From Roseovarius mucosus DSM 17069 (GTDB lineage Bacteria; Pseudomonadota; Alphaproteobacteria; Rhodobacterales; Rhodobacteraceae): a stretch of 64,000 nt of DNA. Location: NCBI RefSeq assembly GCF_000768555.3, contig NZ_KN293979.1, positions 124,001 to 188,000 on the forward strand. The letters run 5' to 3'. Shown one piece after another: positions 1 through 7,755 of this stretch. The notes beneath the pieces were generated by a model, which had not been told where the DNA came from, did no database searches, and saw only the letters and a list, made by a program, of their open reading frames with translations. A program made the translations under genes and the position numbers. The stretch's first letter is position 1. Every line of letters starts with the position of its first letter.

Positions 1-2
1 GG

Positions 3-215
3 CGGCGCTGTGACCTGGAGGCGGGGATGGCCAAGCTTCTCGGTGCGCGTGTGGCGTGGTCGGCGGCGGATAACGGGTTGCAGATCCATGGTGGCAACGG
101 CTTTGCGCTGGAATACACGATCAGCCGGATTCTCTGCGATGCGCGGATTTTGAACATCTTTGAAGGGGCGGCCGAGATTCAGGCGCAGGTGATCGCCCGG
201 CGGCTGTTGGGCTGA
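3..215 (+). CDS. Acyl-CoA dehydrogenase, C-terminal end (partial)
   Basis: The reading frame is already open at the window edge (Arg-Arg-Cys-Asp-Leu-Glu-Ala-Gly) and runs to TGA at 213-215, so only about the last 70 residues are present. The segment contains IHGGNGF and a FEGAAEIQ tail, which match the C-terminal helical domain of FAD-dependent acyl-CoA dehydrogenases; this domain contacts FAD and the dimer partner. The substrate cannot be told from this piece. The ATG at 27 is internal to the gene and is not taken as the start. Family is sure, specificity unknown. Confidence 0.85.
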   Translation, partial: RRCDLEAGMAKLLGARVAWSAADNGLQIHGGNGFALEYTISRILCDARILNIFEGAAEIQAQVIARRLLG

Positions 216-360
216 GGGTGAGCTGGAATTAGCCGTGGGTGACTAATTAGTCATCTGTGCCTCAAGGAGCGCGGCGCGGATGATTTATGGAGCACTTGCG
301 TCTGATCGTGGTCACGTCGCCCCTGCGCCCGTGCCGGGGCCTTCACGTCGCCTCGGCGAG

Positions 361-381
361 GTCCCGGGTCAAGCCCGGGAC
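361..381. repeat. Short perfect palindrome in the 216-420 intergenic stretch
   Basis: GTCCCGGG and CCCGGGAC form an 8-bp perfect inverted repeat around a TCAAG loop. Palindromes of this form recur between genes in alphaproteobacteria. It lies between two convergent genes and has no T-run, so an ordinary terminator role is not evident. The rest of 216-420 shows no gene. Confidence 0.5.
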
Positions 382-420
382 GGGTGTGGTTTTGATGTGA
401 CGCAACACGCCTCGGCCATC

Positions 421-1383
421 TCAATCCGGCTGAAAGATCGCATCCGCGCGCAGGGCCTTGAGCGTGCGCCACAGGAGCCCGCCAATGATCACGCAGAGGG
501 CGCCAAGCAGGGCAAGGCCGATCAGGCGATGGCCGGGTGATCCCACCGCCTCGGCATAGGTGAAACTGGCGATGGTGACGCCCGCCATGGGAAAGCTGAG
601 GGCCCAGAAGCTGAGGGAAAACTGCAACTTCAAGAGCCGGGGCAGTTGCACCGCGACAATCAGCGTAAAGAGATAGGCACAATTGAGCAGCACATGGGCG
701 AAGGCATCGACCCCGCCCACCAATTGCACCCAGGCGAGAAAGCCCACCGAGGGCGGTGCGATCAGGATCACGAGCGAGGGTTGCAGGCGTTCGGGCAGGG
801 GATCGTGAAAGATCAGGCGGTTCATCACCAGCGAGAGCAGCACGAGCCAGAAGATGAGGCCGACGCTGGTGAAGAACCAGCTTATTTCGGGGTAGCCGAG
901 CGGCACGCCCGCGATGGCCACAATCACATTGCCCACCGCCGGGATGAACCATGCAGGTGACAGGTGCCCGTGTTGAAAGGCGCGCGCGCTGATCCAGCCG
1001 CTGACCACCGCGAGGGTGAGGACCAGTTGCATCGGCACGGCGATCAGCCACATGACATGGGCGATGGCCGGGGCGGGGGCGAGCATGACGATGGACATCA
1101 GCACCAGCGCGATGGAAATCGCCGGGAAGAAGGCAAGCTTTACCGGGTGTCGCCATTCGGCGGCGACGGCGGCGGGGTGGCGGATCGCCTTGGCGAGATA
1201 GCCAAGCGCCACGGCGGCAAAGACCGCCATGGTCAGCGAATGCGCGGCCCAAGAGGCCGCGTGCGTCAGGCCAAGGGAGTTTTCGCCCGCGCGGAGTGCA
1301 AGGGTAAAGCCGCAGAGGCCCATGACGACGGTAAAGAGTGTCACCGGCACATATTGCAGGCGGCTTTGTGTCGGGTCTGACAT
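421..1383 (-). CDS. TDT / SLAC1-type integral membrane transporter (TehA-like)
   Basis: A 320-residue, very hydrophobic protein with about ten membrane segments and short loops. Size and pattern fit the TDT family (TehA, SLAC1-type anion channels, C4-dicarboxylate carriers). It starts at an ATG at 1381-1383, and the FAH-family gene ends only 5 bp upstream on the same strand, so the two may be co-transcribed. The substrate (anion, dicarboxylate or tellurite) cannot be decided from sequence. Family assignment is by overall topology and segments such as YPEISWFF; the precise role is unknown. Confidence 0.7.
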   Translation of the reverse strand: MSDPTQSRLQYVPVTLFTVVMGLCGFTLALRAGENSLGLTHAASWAAHSLTMAVFAAVALGYLAKAIRHPAAVAAEWRHPVKLAFFPAISIALVLMSIVMLAPAPAIAHVMWLIAVPMQLVLTLAVVSGWISARAFQHGHLSPAWFIPAVGNVIVAIAGVPLGYPEISWFFTSVGLIFWLVLLSLVMNRLIFHDPLPERLQPSLVILIAPPSVGFLAWVQLVGGVDAFAHVLLNCAYLFTLIVAVQLPRLLKLQFSLSFWALSFPMAGVTIASFTYAEAVGSPGHRLIGLALLGALCVIIGGLLWRTLKALRADAIFQPD

Positions 1384-1388
1384 TGCGA

Positions 1389-2087
1389 TTACTCTGCGGC
1401 GGTGATGGTCAGATGCAGGGGTGCGAGACCGTCGATTTCGCCCAAAAGCACGTTGCCGGGCAGCACGGGGCCGACCCCTGCGGGCGTGCCGGTATAGATC
1501 AGATCGCCCGGCTCCAGATGATAGAAGCGCGACAGGTGGGCGATGATTTCGGGCACGGACCAGATCATGTCAGCGAGGGTCGCCTCTTGGGCGATGCGCC
1601 CGTCCACGGAGAGGCGGATGGTTTGCTCCGCGATGTCGCCGAACTCGGACTTGGGGGTCAGCGGGGCGATGATCGAGGCGTTTTCGAAATCCTTGCCGAT
1701 GTCCCAGGGGCGGCGCTTTTCCTTGGCCACGCCTTGCAGGTCGCGGCGGGTGAGGTCGATGCCGCAGGCATAGCCGTAGACCGCGTCCATCGCCTCGTCC
1801 ACGCTGACGCGGAAGGCGGGGGCGCTGAGGGCCACGACGAATTCCATCTCGTAATGGCAATCCGAGGTTTCCAGCGGATAGGGGATGCTGGCACCACTGA
1901 GGCAGAGGGTTTGCGGCGCCTTGTTGAAGTAGAAGGGCGCTTCGCGGTCCACCTCGTTGCCCATTTCAAGCGCATGGGCGGCGTAGTTGCGCCCGACGCA
2001 GAAGATGCGCTGCACCGGATAGCCCAGGTCCGTGCCGGAGATCGGCACGAGGGGCGGTTGGGGCAGGGTAAAGAGCGGTTGGGTCAT
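1389..2087 (-). CDS. Fumarylacetoacetate hydrolase-family protein (fumarylpyruvate hydrolase-like)
   Basis: A 232-residue, FAH-fold metal-dependent hydrolase or isomerase of the short type. The metal ligands of the family are visible as E80-M-E82 (in HYEMEF) and D111 (in GIDLTRRD). CVGRNYAAHA near residue 30 and YTGTPAGVGP near the end are typical. Relatives hydrolyse C-C bonds of acylpyruvates such as fumarylpyruvate in gentisate-type aromatic breakdown. It is followed closely on the same strand by the TDT transporter gene, suggesting uptake plus breakdown, but no other aromatic pathway gene is nearby. Substrate uncertain. Confidence 0.85.
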   Translation of the reverse strand: MTQPLFTLPQPPLVPISGTDLGYPVQRIFCVGRNYAAHALEMGNEVDREAPFYFNKAPQTLCLSGASIPYPLETSDCHYEMEFVVALSAPAFRVSVDEAMDAVYGYACGIDLTRRDLQGVAKEKRRPWDIGKDFENASIIAPLTPKSEFGDIAEQTIRLSVDGRIAQEATLADMIWSVPEIIAHLSRFYHLEPGDLIYTGTPAGVGPVLPGNVLLGEIDGLAPLHLTITAAE

Positions 2088-2158
2088 CGGGGCCTCCGGC
2101 GCAAGCGATTGAATTCGCGCCTCTTATGCGCCCCGATTTGCCCCTTGTCAAAGTGCGC

Positions 2159-3301
2159 TCAGGCGACGCGGCGGCCCTGAGACCAGACACCGCGCAGCGC
2201 CGGTGCGCCGCCGCGCAGGCGAAAGCGGATGAGGTCGGCACGGGCGTCCACCGCCAGTTGGCCCCGGTCCGACAGGCCCACCGCGCGGGCGGGATTGGCG
2301 GTGACCGTGGCCAGACCGCGTGCCATGTCGCCCCAGCGCGTGCCCAGTTGCACTGCGCTCAGTAGAAGGGCCGAGGGCACGTAATCGGACGAGAGAATAT
2401 CGAGGTAGCCGAGATCGGCCAGCTCGGCGGCGGCGACATTGCCCGAGTGCGAGCCGCCCCGGATGAGATTGGGCGCGCCCATGATGACGCTGATGCTATG
2501 GGCATGGCAGGCGCGCGCGGCCTCGACCGTTGTGGGAAATTCGGCCAGGCGGATGCCATAGCCGCTGGATACCGCCACCTGTTCGGCGGTCGTGTCGTCA
2601 TGGCTGGCCAGCACCGCGCCGTAGCGGGCGGCATGGGCTACGGCGGCGGCCTCGTGGCGGGCGCCATTGGCGGCGCGCAGGGCCTGAAGCTGGGCCACGT
2701 GTTCGGCAAATTCTGCGTCCGAGAGCGCGTGTTTGCCTTTCACATAGGCTTCGAGCTTTGTCAGGTCGCGGAATTGCCGCTGCCCCGGCGTATGGTCCAT
2801 CAGGCTGACGATGCCAACGCGGTCCTCGGGGCCGAACTCCTCCATCTCCTCTTCCAGCGTTTCCGAGCAGACCTCGGCGCGCAGGTGGAGAAAGTGGCTG
2901 ATCTTGAGCGCATCCTCGGCGCGCAGGCTGAGAAGCTCGTTGGCGAGACCGCGCGCATATTTACCATAGCGCCCGACGCCGGTCGGGATCGAGCCCACGC
3001 GCATGGCGTCGAAAACCGTGGTGATGCCCACGCTGGCCAATTCCGCGTCATGGGCGAGGATGGCGGCGTTATGCGGCCAGTCGACCTTGGGGCGGGGTTG
3101 GATGTGCCGCTCCAGATTGTCGGTATGCAGCTCGATCAGGCCAGGGGCGAGGTAATCGCCGTCGCAATCGACCGCGCCGGGAGGCAGGGCCGCGCCGCTG
3201 TCGATGGCGGTGATTTTGCCGCCCTTGATATGCAGCGCGCCGCGGATCACCTCGTTGGGCAAAACAAGGAGGGCATTGGCGAGTATGATGTCTTCTGTCA
3301 T
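2159..3301 (-). CDS. phnM: PhnM, ribose 1-methylphosphonate 5-triphosphate diphosphatase
   Basis: A 380-residue amidohydrolase-superfamily enzyme of the C-P lyase pathway. It removes diphosphate from alpha-D-ribose 1-alkylphosphonate 5-triphosphate, giving the substrate of PhnJ. Diagnostic blocks are LIELHTDN (about residues 56-62), ERHIQPRPKVDWP and SLMDHTPGQRQF. The ATG at 3301 is preferred over a GTG at 3325 because the coding-like sequence starts there. The gene is separated from phnN by the oppositely oriented DUF1045 gene. The two starts are 50 bp apart, so phnM probably has its own promoter. Confidence 0.95.
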   Translation of the reverse strand: MTEDIILANALLVLPNEVIRGALHIKGGKITAIDSGAALPPGAVDCDGDYLAPGLIELHTDNLERHIQPRPKVDWPHNAAILAHDAELASVGITTVFDAMRVGSIPTGVGRYGKYARGLANELLSLRAEDALKISHFLHLRAEVCSETLEEEMEEFGPEDRVGIVSLMDHTPGQRQFRDLTKLEAYVKGKHALSDAEFAEHVAQLQALRAANGARHEAAAVAHAARYGAVLASHDDTTAEQVAVSSGYGIRLAEFPTTVEAARACHAHSISVIMGAPNLIRGGSHSGNVAAAELADLGYLDILSSDYVPSALLLSAVQLGTRWGDMARGLATVTANPARAVGLSDRGQLAVDARADLIRFRLRGGAPALRGVWSQGRRVA

Positions 3302-3351
3302 TGGGATGTCACGCTTTCCTGGCACGTCACGGCAACCCGACGAGAGAGATC

Positions 3352-4038
3352 ATGGATTTTCACCGCTACGCTATTTATTTCACGCCCCCCGAGGGGGAGT
3401 TTGCCGCGCTTGGTGCGGCGTGGTTGGGATGGGATGTGGCGCAGGGCTGTGCCGCGGCGCATCCAGAGGTCCCGGGCCTGCCAGCCCCCGTGGCCGAGAT
3501 CACCGAGACGCCGCGCAAATACGGGCTGCATGCGACGATCAAGCCGCCCTTCGCCCTGGCCGAGGGGCAGACAGAGGCCGGGTTGATCGCGGCCTTGGAG
3601 CGGTTCTGCGCAGGCGAGGCGGCGGTCACGCTGGAGAGGTTGCAGATTGCGGCGCTGGGCCGGTTTCTGGCGCTGGTGCCGGTGGGGGATCAGGGCGCAT
3701 TGTGCGCCCTGGCCGCGCGGGCCGTGGCGGCGTTCGAGCCGTGGCGCGCACCCTTGAGCGAGGCGCAAGTGGCGCGGCGACGGGCGGGGGGGCTGAGCCC
3801 CGCGCAAGACGCGCTCTTGCTGCGCTGGGGCTATCCCTATGTGATGGAGGAATTCCGCTTTCACATCACGCTCACGGGCAAGCGGCCCAAGGGCGAATTG
3901 CCGGGGATCAAGGCGGCGCTGGAGGGGCTGTTGCTGCCCTTGCTGCCGCGCCCCTATGAAATCGACGCGCTGTCGCTGATGGGCGAGGATGCGGCGGGGC
4001 GGTTTCATCTGATCCACCGTCAGACCCTCACCGCATAG
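3352..4038 (+). CDS. DUF1045 / 2H phosphoesterase-like phosphonate metabolism protein
   Basis: A 228-residue protein with the two His-x-Thr motifs of the 2H phosphoesterase superfamily: H60-A-T62 (in GLHATIKPP) and H171-I-T173 (in FRFHITLTG). Spacing and context match the DUF1045 proteins found in C-P lyase loci. Superfamily members open cyclic phosphodiesters, so action on a ribosyl cyclic phosphate made by PhnJ is a reasonable inference. The ATG at 3352 is preceded by ACGAGAGAG as ribosome binding site. It diverges from phnM and its last 19 bp overlap the end of phnN. Confidence 0.85.
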   Translation: MDFHRYAIYFTPPEGEFAALGAAWLGWDVAQGCAAAHPEVPGLPAPVAEITETPRKYGLHATIKPPFALAEGQTEAGLIAALERFCAGEAAVTLERLQIAALGRFLALVPVGDQGALCALAARAVAAFEPWRAPLSEAQVARRRAGGLSPAQDALLLRWGYPYVMEEFRFHITLTGKRPKGELPGIKAALEGLLLPLLPRPYEIDALSLMGEDAAGRFHLIHRQTLTA

Positions 4039-4568
4039 ATGGATTTGAGCGCCGATTTGGTCAGTCGGGGCAGGGGCGCGTCGGTGTCGAGGGTCACGAC
4101 CGGGCCGACCCCCTCGGGCAGGGCCATATCGGCGCCGGTCAGGCGTTCGGCAATGTCCTGTGGGTTTTCGCGCCCGCGCGCGGCAAGGCGGGCGGCCAGG
4201 ACCTGTGGCGTGGCGGTCAGGTGCAGGATGACGAAGGGCTGAAACCGCGCCTGCGCCTGCTCCAGGACGCCGCGCGAGAGGTTCACGAGCAGGTCGCGCC
4301 CCGCCGCCAGATCAAGACAGACGCCCACCGGCACGCCGTAGCGCAGCCCGTGCGCCCGCCAGTGGAGCGAGAAGCCCCCCTCCTTGAGGCGGGCGTCGAA
4401 TTCGGTCTCGCTTACTGCCTCGTGGCCTTCGCCCTCGGGGTCGGGGGCGCGGGTGATGACGCGGCGCACGCGGCGCAGGCCGGGACGCTCTGCGATCATG
4501 GCGCGCATCAGCGTGTCCTTGCCCACGCCCGAGGGGCCGACCACGGCGATGAGGCGACCGCGCGTCAT
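4020..4568 (-). CDS. phnN: PhnN, ribose 1,5-bisphosphate phosphokinase
   Basis: A 182-residue P-loop kinase with GPSGVGKD at residues 11-18, similar in length to E. coli PhnN. It phosphorylates ribose 1,5-bisphosphate to PRPP, the last step that returns the ribosyl carrier of C-P lyase to central metabolism. Its start overlaps the stop of phnL by 4 bp, indicating translational coupling. It is the last gene of the phnG-to-phnN operon and converges on the DUF1045 gene with a 19-bp overlap. Confidence 0.93.
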   Translation of the reverse strand: MTRGRLIAVVGPSGVGKDTLMRAMIAERPGLRRVRRVITRAPDPEGEGHEAVSETEFDARLKEGGFSLHWRAHGLRYGVPVGVCLDLAAGRDLLVNLSRGVLEQAQARFQPFVILHLTATPQVLAARLAARGRENPQDIAERLTGADMALPEGVGPVVTLDTDAPLPRLTKSALKSIYAVRV

Positions 4569-5248
4569 GCCGCGCGCGCCGGGGTAAAGGCGGTTACATC
4601 CACCTCTCGGTCGCAGAGGCGGGCGCGGGCGGCTTCGTCGTGGAAAATGCCGACGATGGCCGCGCCGCGCGCCTTGGCCTCTTCGATCAGGGTCAGCACC
4701 ACCTCGCGGTTGGTGGCATCAAGGCTGGCGGTGGGTTCATCGAGCAGGAGCGCGGGAAAGTCATGGGCAAAGCCGCGCGCGATGTTGACGCGCTGTTGCT
4801 CGCCGCCCGAAAAGGTCGTGGGGCTGAGCGACCAGAGCCGTTCGGGGATATTGAGGCGTGCGAGCAGCGCCTCGGCGCGGGCCAATGCCGCCTCGCGCGG
4901 GGTGCCAAGGATCATGAGCGGTTCGGCCACCACATCGCGGGTGGGCACGCGCGGCACGACGCGCAGGAACTGGCTGACATAGCCGAGGGTATGACGGCGC
5001 AACTGGATGATGTCGCGCGGCGCGGCGCGGGCGACATCGGTCTCACCCACGAGGATACGGCCCGTATTGGCGCGGTAATTGCCATAGATCATCCGCATCA
5101 GGGTGGATTTGCCCGCGCCGGAACTGCCGGTCAGCGCCACGCAGTCGCCGGGGCCGACGTGCAGATGTGCGCCCGCCATCACCGGGATGACCGCGCCGCC
5201 CTGATTGTGCAGGGTGAAGCTCTTGCTCAGGTTTTCGATCTCGATCAT
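4565..5248 (-). CDS. phnL: PhnL, ABC-type ATPase subunit of C-P lyase
   Basis: A 227-residue ABC ATPase from the ATG at 5248 (an in-frame alternative lies 18 bp upstream at 5266). Walker A is GSSGAGKS (41-48), the signature is TFSGGEQQR and Walker B is ALLLDEPTASLD. PhnL works with PhnK on the PhnGHIJ core and is needed for ribose-triphosphate transfer. No permease is attached, as expected for this non-transport ABC protein. It overlaps phnN by 4 bp and follows phnK by about 20 bp. Confidence 0.93.
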   Translation of the reverse strand: MIEIENLSKSFTLHNQGGAVIPVMAGAHLHVGPGDCVALTGSSGAGKSTLMRMIYGNYRANTGRILVGETDVARAAPRDIIQLRRHTLGYVSQFLRVVPRVPTRDVVAEPLMILGTPREAALARAEALLARLNIPERLWSLSPTTFSGGEQQRVNIARGFAHDFPALLLDEPTASLDATNREVVLTLIEEAKARGAAIVGIFHDEAARARLCDREVDVTAFTPARAA

Positions 5249-5269
5249 GGCTTGCGTCCCTTTCATCGG

Positions 5270-6040
5270 TCAGACCTGCAACACGCTGGAGACAAGCAAT
5301 TGCGTGTAGCCGTGTTGCGGATCGTCGAGCACCTGATCGGTCAGCCCGTCCTCGACCACGCGGCCATCCTTCATCACCATCAGCCGGTCGGCGAGCAGGC
5401 GCACGACGGCCAGATCATGCGTGACGATGATGGCCGAGAGCCCCATTTCGCGCACCAGCCCGCGCAGGAGATCGAGAAGCCGCGCCTGAACACTGACATC
5501 AAGCCCGCCGGTGGGTTCGTCCATGAACACAAGGCGCGGGCCGGTCACGAGGTTGCGGGCGATTTGCAGGCGCTGCTGCATGCCGCCTGAAAACGCCTGC
5601 GGTTTGTCATCGACACGATCGGCGGCAATCTCGACCCGGCCAAGCCAATCAATCGCCTGTTCGCGGATATGCCCGTAATGCCGCGCGCCCACGGCCATCA
5701 GCCGCTCGCCGACATTGCCGCCTGCACTCACCCCCATGCGCAGCCCGTCGCGGGCATGTTGATGCACAAAGGCCCAATCGGTGCGCATCAGCATCCGGCG
5801 TTCGGGTTCGGACATGGTGAGCGTGTCGCGAGGGCCGTGGCCGTGCGTGTCAAAGATCACCTCGCCCCGGTCGGGGGGCAGATGCCCGGCAAGGCAGGAC
5901 AGAAGCGTGGATTTGCCTGATCCGCTTTCGCCCACGATGCCCATCACCTCGCCGGGCCAGAGATCGAAACTGACGCCTTCGCAGCCGCGCCGGGGGCCGT
6001 AGAACTTGGCAAGATCGCGGACTTGCAAGAGGGGGGTCAT
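5270..6040 (-). CDS. phnK: PhnK, ABC-type ATPase subunit of C-P lyase
   Basis: A 256-residue ABC ATPase with Walker A GESGSGKS (37-44), signature AFSGGMQQR and Walker B LVFMDEPTGGLD. PhnK docks on PhnJ and couples ATP hydrolysis to C-P lyase opening. Its start overlaps phnJ by 4 bp (6037-6040), indicating coupled translation. Sequence around GHLPPDRGEVIF and VHQHARDGLRM fits PhnK better than PhnL or a peptide ABC transporter. Confidence 0.94.
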   Translation of the reverse strand: MTPLLQVRDLAKFYGPRRGCEGVSFDLWPGEVMGIVGESGSGKSTLLSCLAGHLPPDRGEVIFDTHGHGPRDTLTMSEPERRMLMRTDWAFVHQHARDGLRMGVSAGGNVGERLMAVGARHYGHIREQAIDWLGRVEIAADRVDDKPQAFSGGMQQRLQIARNLVTGPRLVFMDEPTGGLDVSVQARLLDLLRGLVREMGLSAIIVTHDLAVVRLLADRLMVMKDGRVVEDGLTDQVLDDPQHGYTQLLVSSVLQV

Positions 6041-6906
6041 GCTGTGGCCTCTTCATAGGGGGCGCCCTGGGCGCCGATATGGCCCGCCGCGCGCCGCGCG
6101 CGGCAATAATCGGTGTCGGAGCAGACGAACATCCGCCCGCCCGCGTCATCCGTGATCACCTCGTCGAGATAGCTGTCGGCGGCCCCGCAGAGGTCGCAAT
6201 CGTGATCGGCCTTGCTGGCCTCGAACGGGTGATCCTCGAAATCGAGACTGACAACTTGGGTATAGGGCGGCAGGGCATAGATGCGCTGTTCGCGCCCCGC
6301 GCCGAAAAGCTGGATCGCGGCCATGCTGAGTTTTGGGTTGTCGAATTTGGGGATCGGGGAGGGGTCCATCACATAGCGCCCCTCGACCTTGACCGGATAG
6401 GCATAGGCGGTGGCGATGGCCCCGTGTTGGCTGATGTCCTCATAGAGTTTCACATGCATGAGGCCGTATTCCTCGAGCGCGTGCATCTTGCGGGTTTCGA
6501 CCTCGGAGGGTTCGAGAAAGCGCAGCGGTTCGGGGATCGGCACCTGATAGACAAGGATCTGATCCTCGGTCAGTGGTTCCTCGGGGATGCGGTGGCGGGT
6601 CTGGATGAGGCTGGCGCGGGCGGTTTCCTCGGTGGTGGCGACCTGCGCGGTCTTTTCAAAGAATTTGCGGATCGAGACCGCGTTGGTGGTGTCATCCGCG
6701 CCCTGGTCGATCACCTTGAGCGTGTCATTGGGCGTGAGACAGGCGGCAGAGACCTGCACGCCGCCCGTGCCCCAGCCATAGGGCATCGGCATTTCGCGGC
6801 TGGCAAAGGGCACCTGATAGCCGGGGATCGCGAGCGCCTTGAGAATGGCGCGGCGGATCATGCGCTTGGTCTGCTCGTCGAGATAGGCAAAGTTGTAATC
6901 GCTCAT
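6037..6906 (-). CDS. phnJ: PhnJ, C-P lyase catalytic radical-SAM subunit
   Basis: A 289-residue enzyme that cleaves the C-P bond of ribose 1-alkylphosphonate 5-phosphate by radical chemistry. The [4Fe-4S]-binding and catalytic cysteines are all present at C237, C240, C262 and C268, giving the C-x2-C-x21-C-x5-C spacing of E. coli PhnJ. The ATG at 6906 (MSDYNFAYLDE) is chosen; upstream sequence in this frame is low-quality antisense of the HAD gene. It overlaps phnK by 4 bp and the upstream HAD gene by 4 bp, so the HAD gene is embedded in the same transcript. Confidence 0.97.
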   Translation of the reverse strand: MSDYNFAYLDEQTKRMIRRAILKALAIPGYQVPFASREMPMPYGWGTGGVQVSAACLTPNDTLKVIDQGADDTTNAVSIRKFFEKTAQVATTEETARASLIQTRHRIPEEPLTEDQILVYQVPIPEPLRFLEPSEVETRKMHALEEYGLMHVKLYEDISQHGAIATAYAYPVKVEGRYVMDPSPIPKFDNPKLSMAAIQLFGAGREQRIYALPPYTQVVSLDFEDHPFEASKADHDCDLCGAADSYLDEVITDDAGGRMFVCSDTDYCRARRAAGHIGAQGAPYEEATA

Positions 6907-7505
6907 AATAGCCCCCGGTCGCGCAGGTCGGCATTGAGGGCCTCTGGCCCGGTGAAGTGATGCGCCTGCCAGCCTGCGGCGCGGGCGCCTGCCACGTTGT
7001 CGGCGCTGTCGTCGATGAAATAACACGCCTCCGGTGCGGCCTTGGCGCGGGTGCAGAGGAGGTCAAAGATCTCGCGGTCGGGTTTGACCATGCGCTCATG
7101 CCCCGACACGACGATGCCCTCGAACAGCGTGGTCAGTTGGGGATGCAATTGCAGCGCCTGCGGCCAGGTATCGGCCGAGAAATTGGTGAGCGCCCAGAGG
7201 CGATGACCGCTTTCCTTGAGCGCGGCGGCGATGTCCCATGACCCTTGGATGCGGTTCTGGATGGTCAGGCCGAAGCGGTCGAAATAGCCGTCCATGAGCT
7301 CTGCATGATGTGGCCAGTGGGCGGCAATCGCCGCCACCGCCTCGGTCCTGCTCCGGCCCCGGTCCTGCTCATAATTCCAGTCGTAGAAACCGACCTCTGC
7401 CAGCAGCGCGTCAATCTCGGCGTCGCTGCCGATGGCATGACGAAAGGCCGCCTGCGGGTCCCAGTGCAAGAGGACATTGCCGATGTCAAAGACGATGAGG
7501 GTCAT
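6903..7505 (-). CDS. HAD-superfamily (subfamily IA) hydrolase embedded between phnI and phnJ
   Basis: A 200-residue HAD phosphatase-like protein. Motif I is FDIGNVLLHWD, motif II the LTNFS block, motif III lysine is in MVKPDREIF, and motif IV is YFIDDSADN. This matches YihX/HAD-IA haloacid dehalogenase-like phosphatases acting on small phosphosugars. The ATG at 7505 is chosen over a non-ATG start at 7529. It overlaps the start of phnJ by 4 bp, so it is coupled to C-P lyase translation. Action on a ribose phosphate by-product of the pathway is inference only. Confidence 0.85.
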   Translation of the reverse strand: MTLIVFDIGNVLLHWDPQAAFRHAIGSDAEIDALLAEVGFYDWNYEQDRGRSRTEAVAAIAAHWPHHAELMDGYFDRFGLTIQNRIQGSWDIAAALKESGHRLWALTNFSADTWPQALQLHPQLTTLFEGIVVSGHERMVKPDREIFDLLCTRAKAAPEACYFIDDSADNVAGARAAGWQAHHFTGPEALNADLRDRGLL

Positions 7506-7558
7506 GGCTGGACCCCACCGTCTTGCCAAGCAAATGGGGAAACGGCTATCTCTCTGCC

Positions 7559-7726
7559 ATGATTATGATTTCCCAGCTTCGATTCAATTACTTTCGCCAC
7601 GGCGGAGAGCTTGCGGAATTCGCGTGGATCATTCCGATCCTGATCGGCATTCTTCTGTTTATCATCCGCAAACAGCTTTTTCCCGGTCTCTACCGGGATG
7701 ATGACGACAGACCGCCCAAAGGCTGA
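7559..7726 (+). CDS. Possible small membrane protein antisense in the phnI-HAD gap (doubtful)
   Basis: In the 250-bp gap between phnI and the HAD gene, the plus strand has a 55-codon frame from ATG at 7559 (a TTG at 7523 would extend it). It encodes one strongly hydrophobic stretch (WIIPILIGILLFII) followed by a basic then acidic tail. There is no clear ribosome binding site and no recognised family. It could be chance. The gap otherwise holds nothing I recognise except possible promoter sequence for the HAD-phnJ part. Confidence 0.25.
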   Translation: MIMISQLRFNYFRHGGELAEFAWIIPILIGILLFIIRKQLFPGLYRDDDDRPPKG

Positions 7727-7755
7727 CGCGTCCCGGTTCAGCGTTCCATAAATAC

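Noticed and set aside
6907..7026. N-terminal extension of PhnJ from an upstream start at 7026
   Set aside because: The extension is Arg-rich sequence read from another frame of the HAD gene; PhnJ homology starts at 6906.
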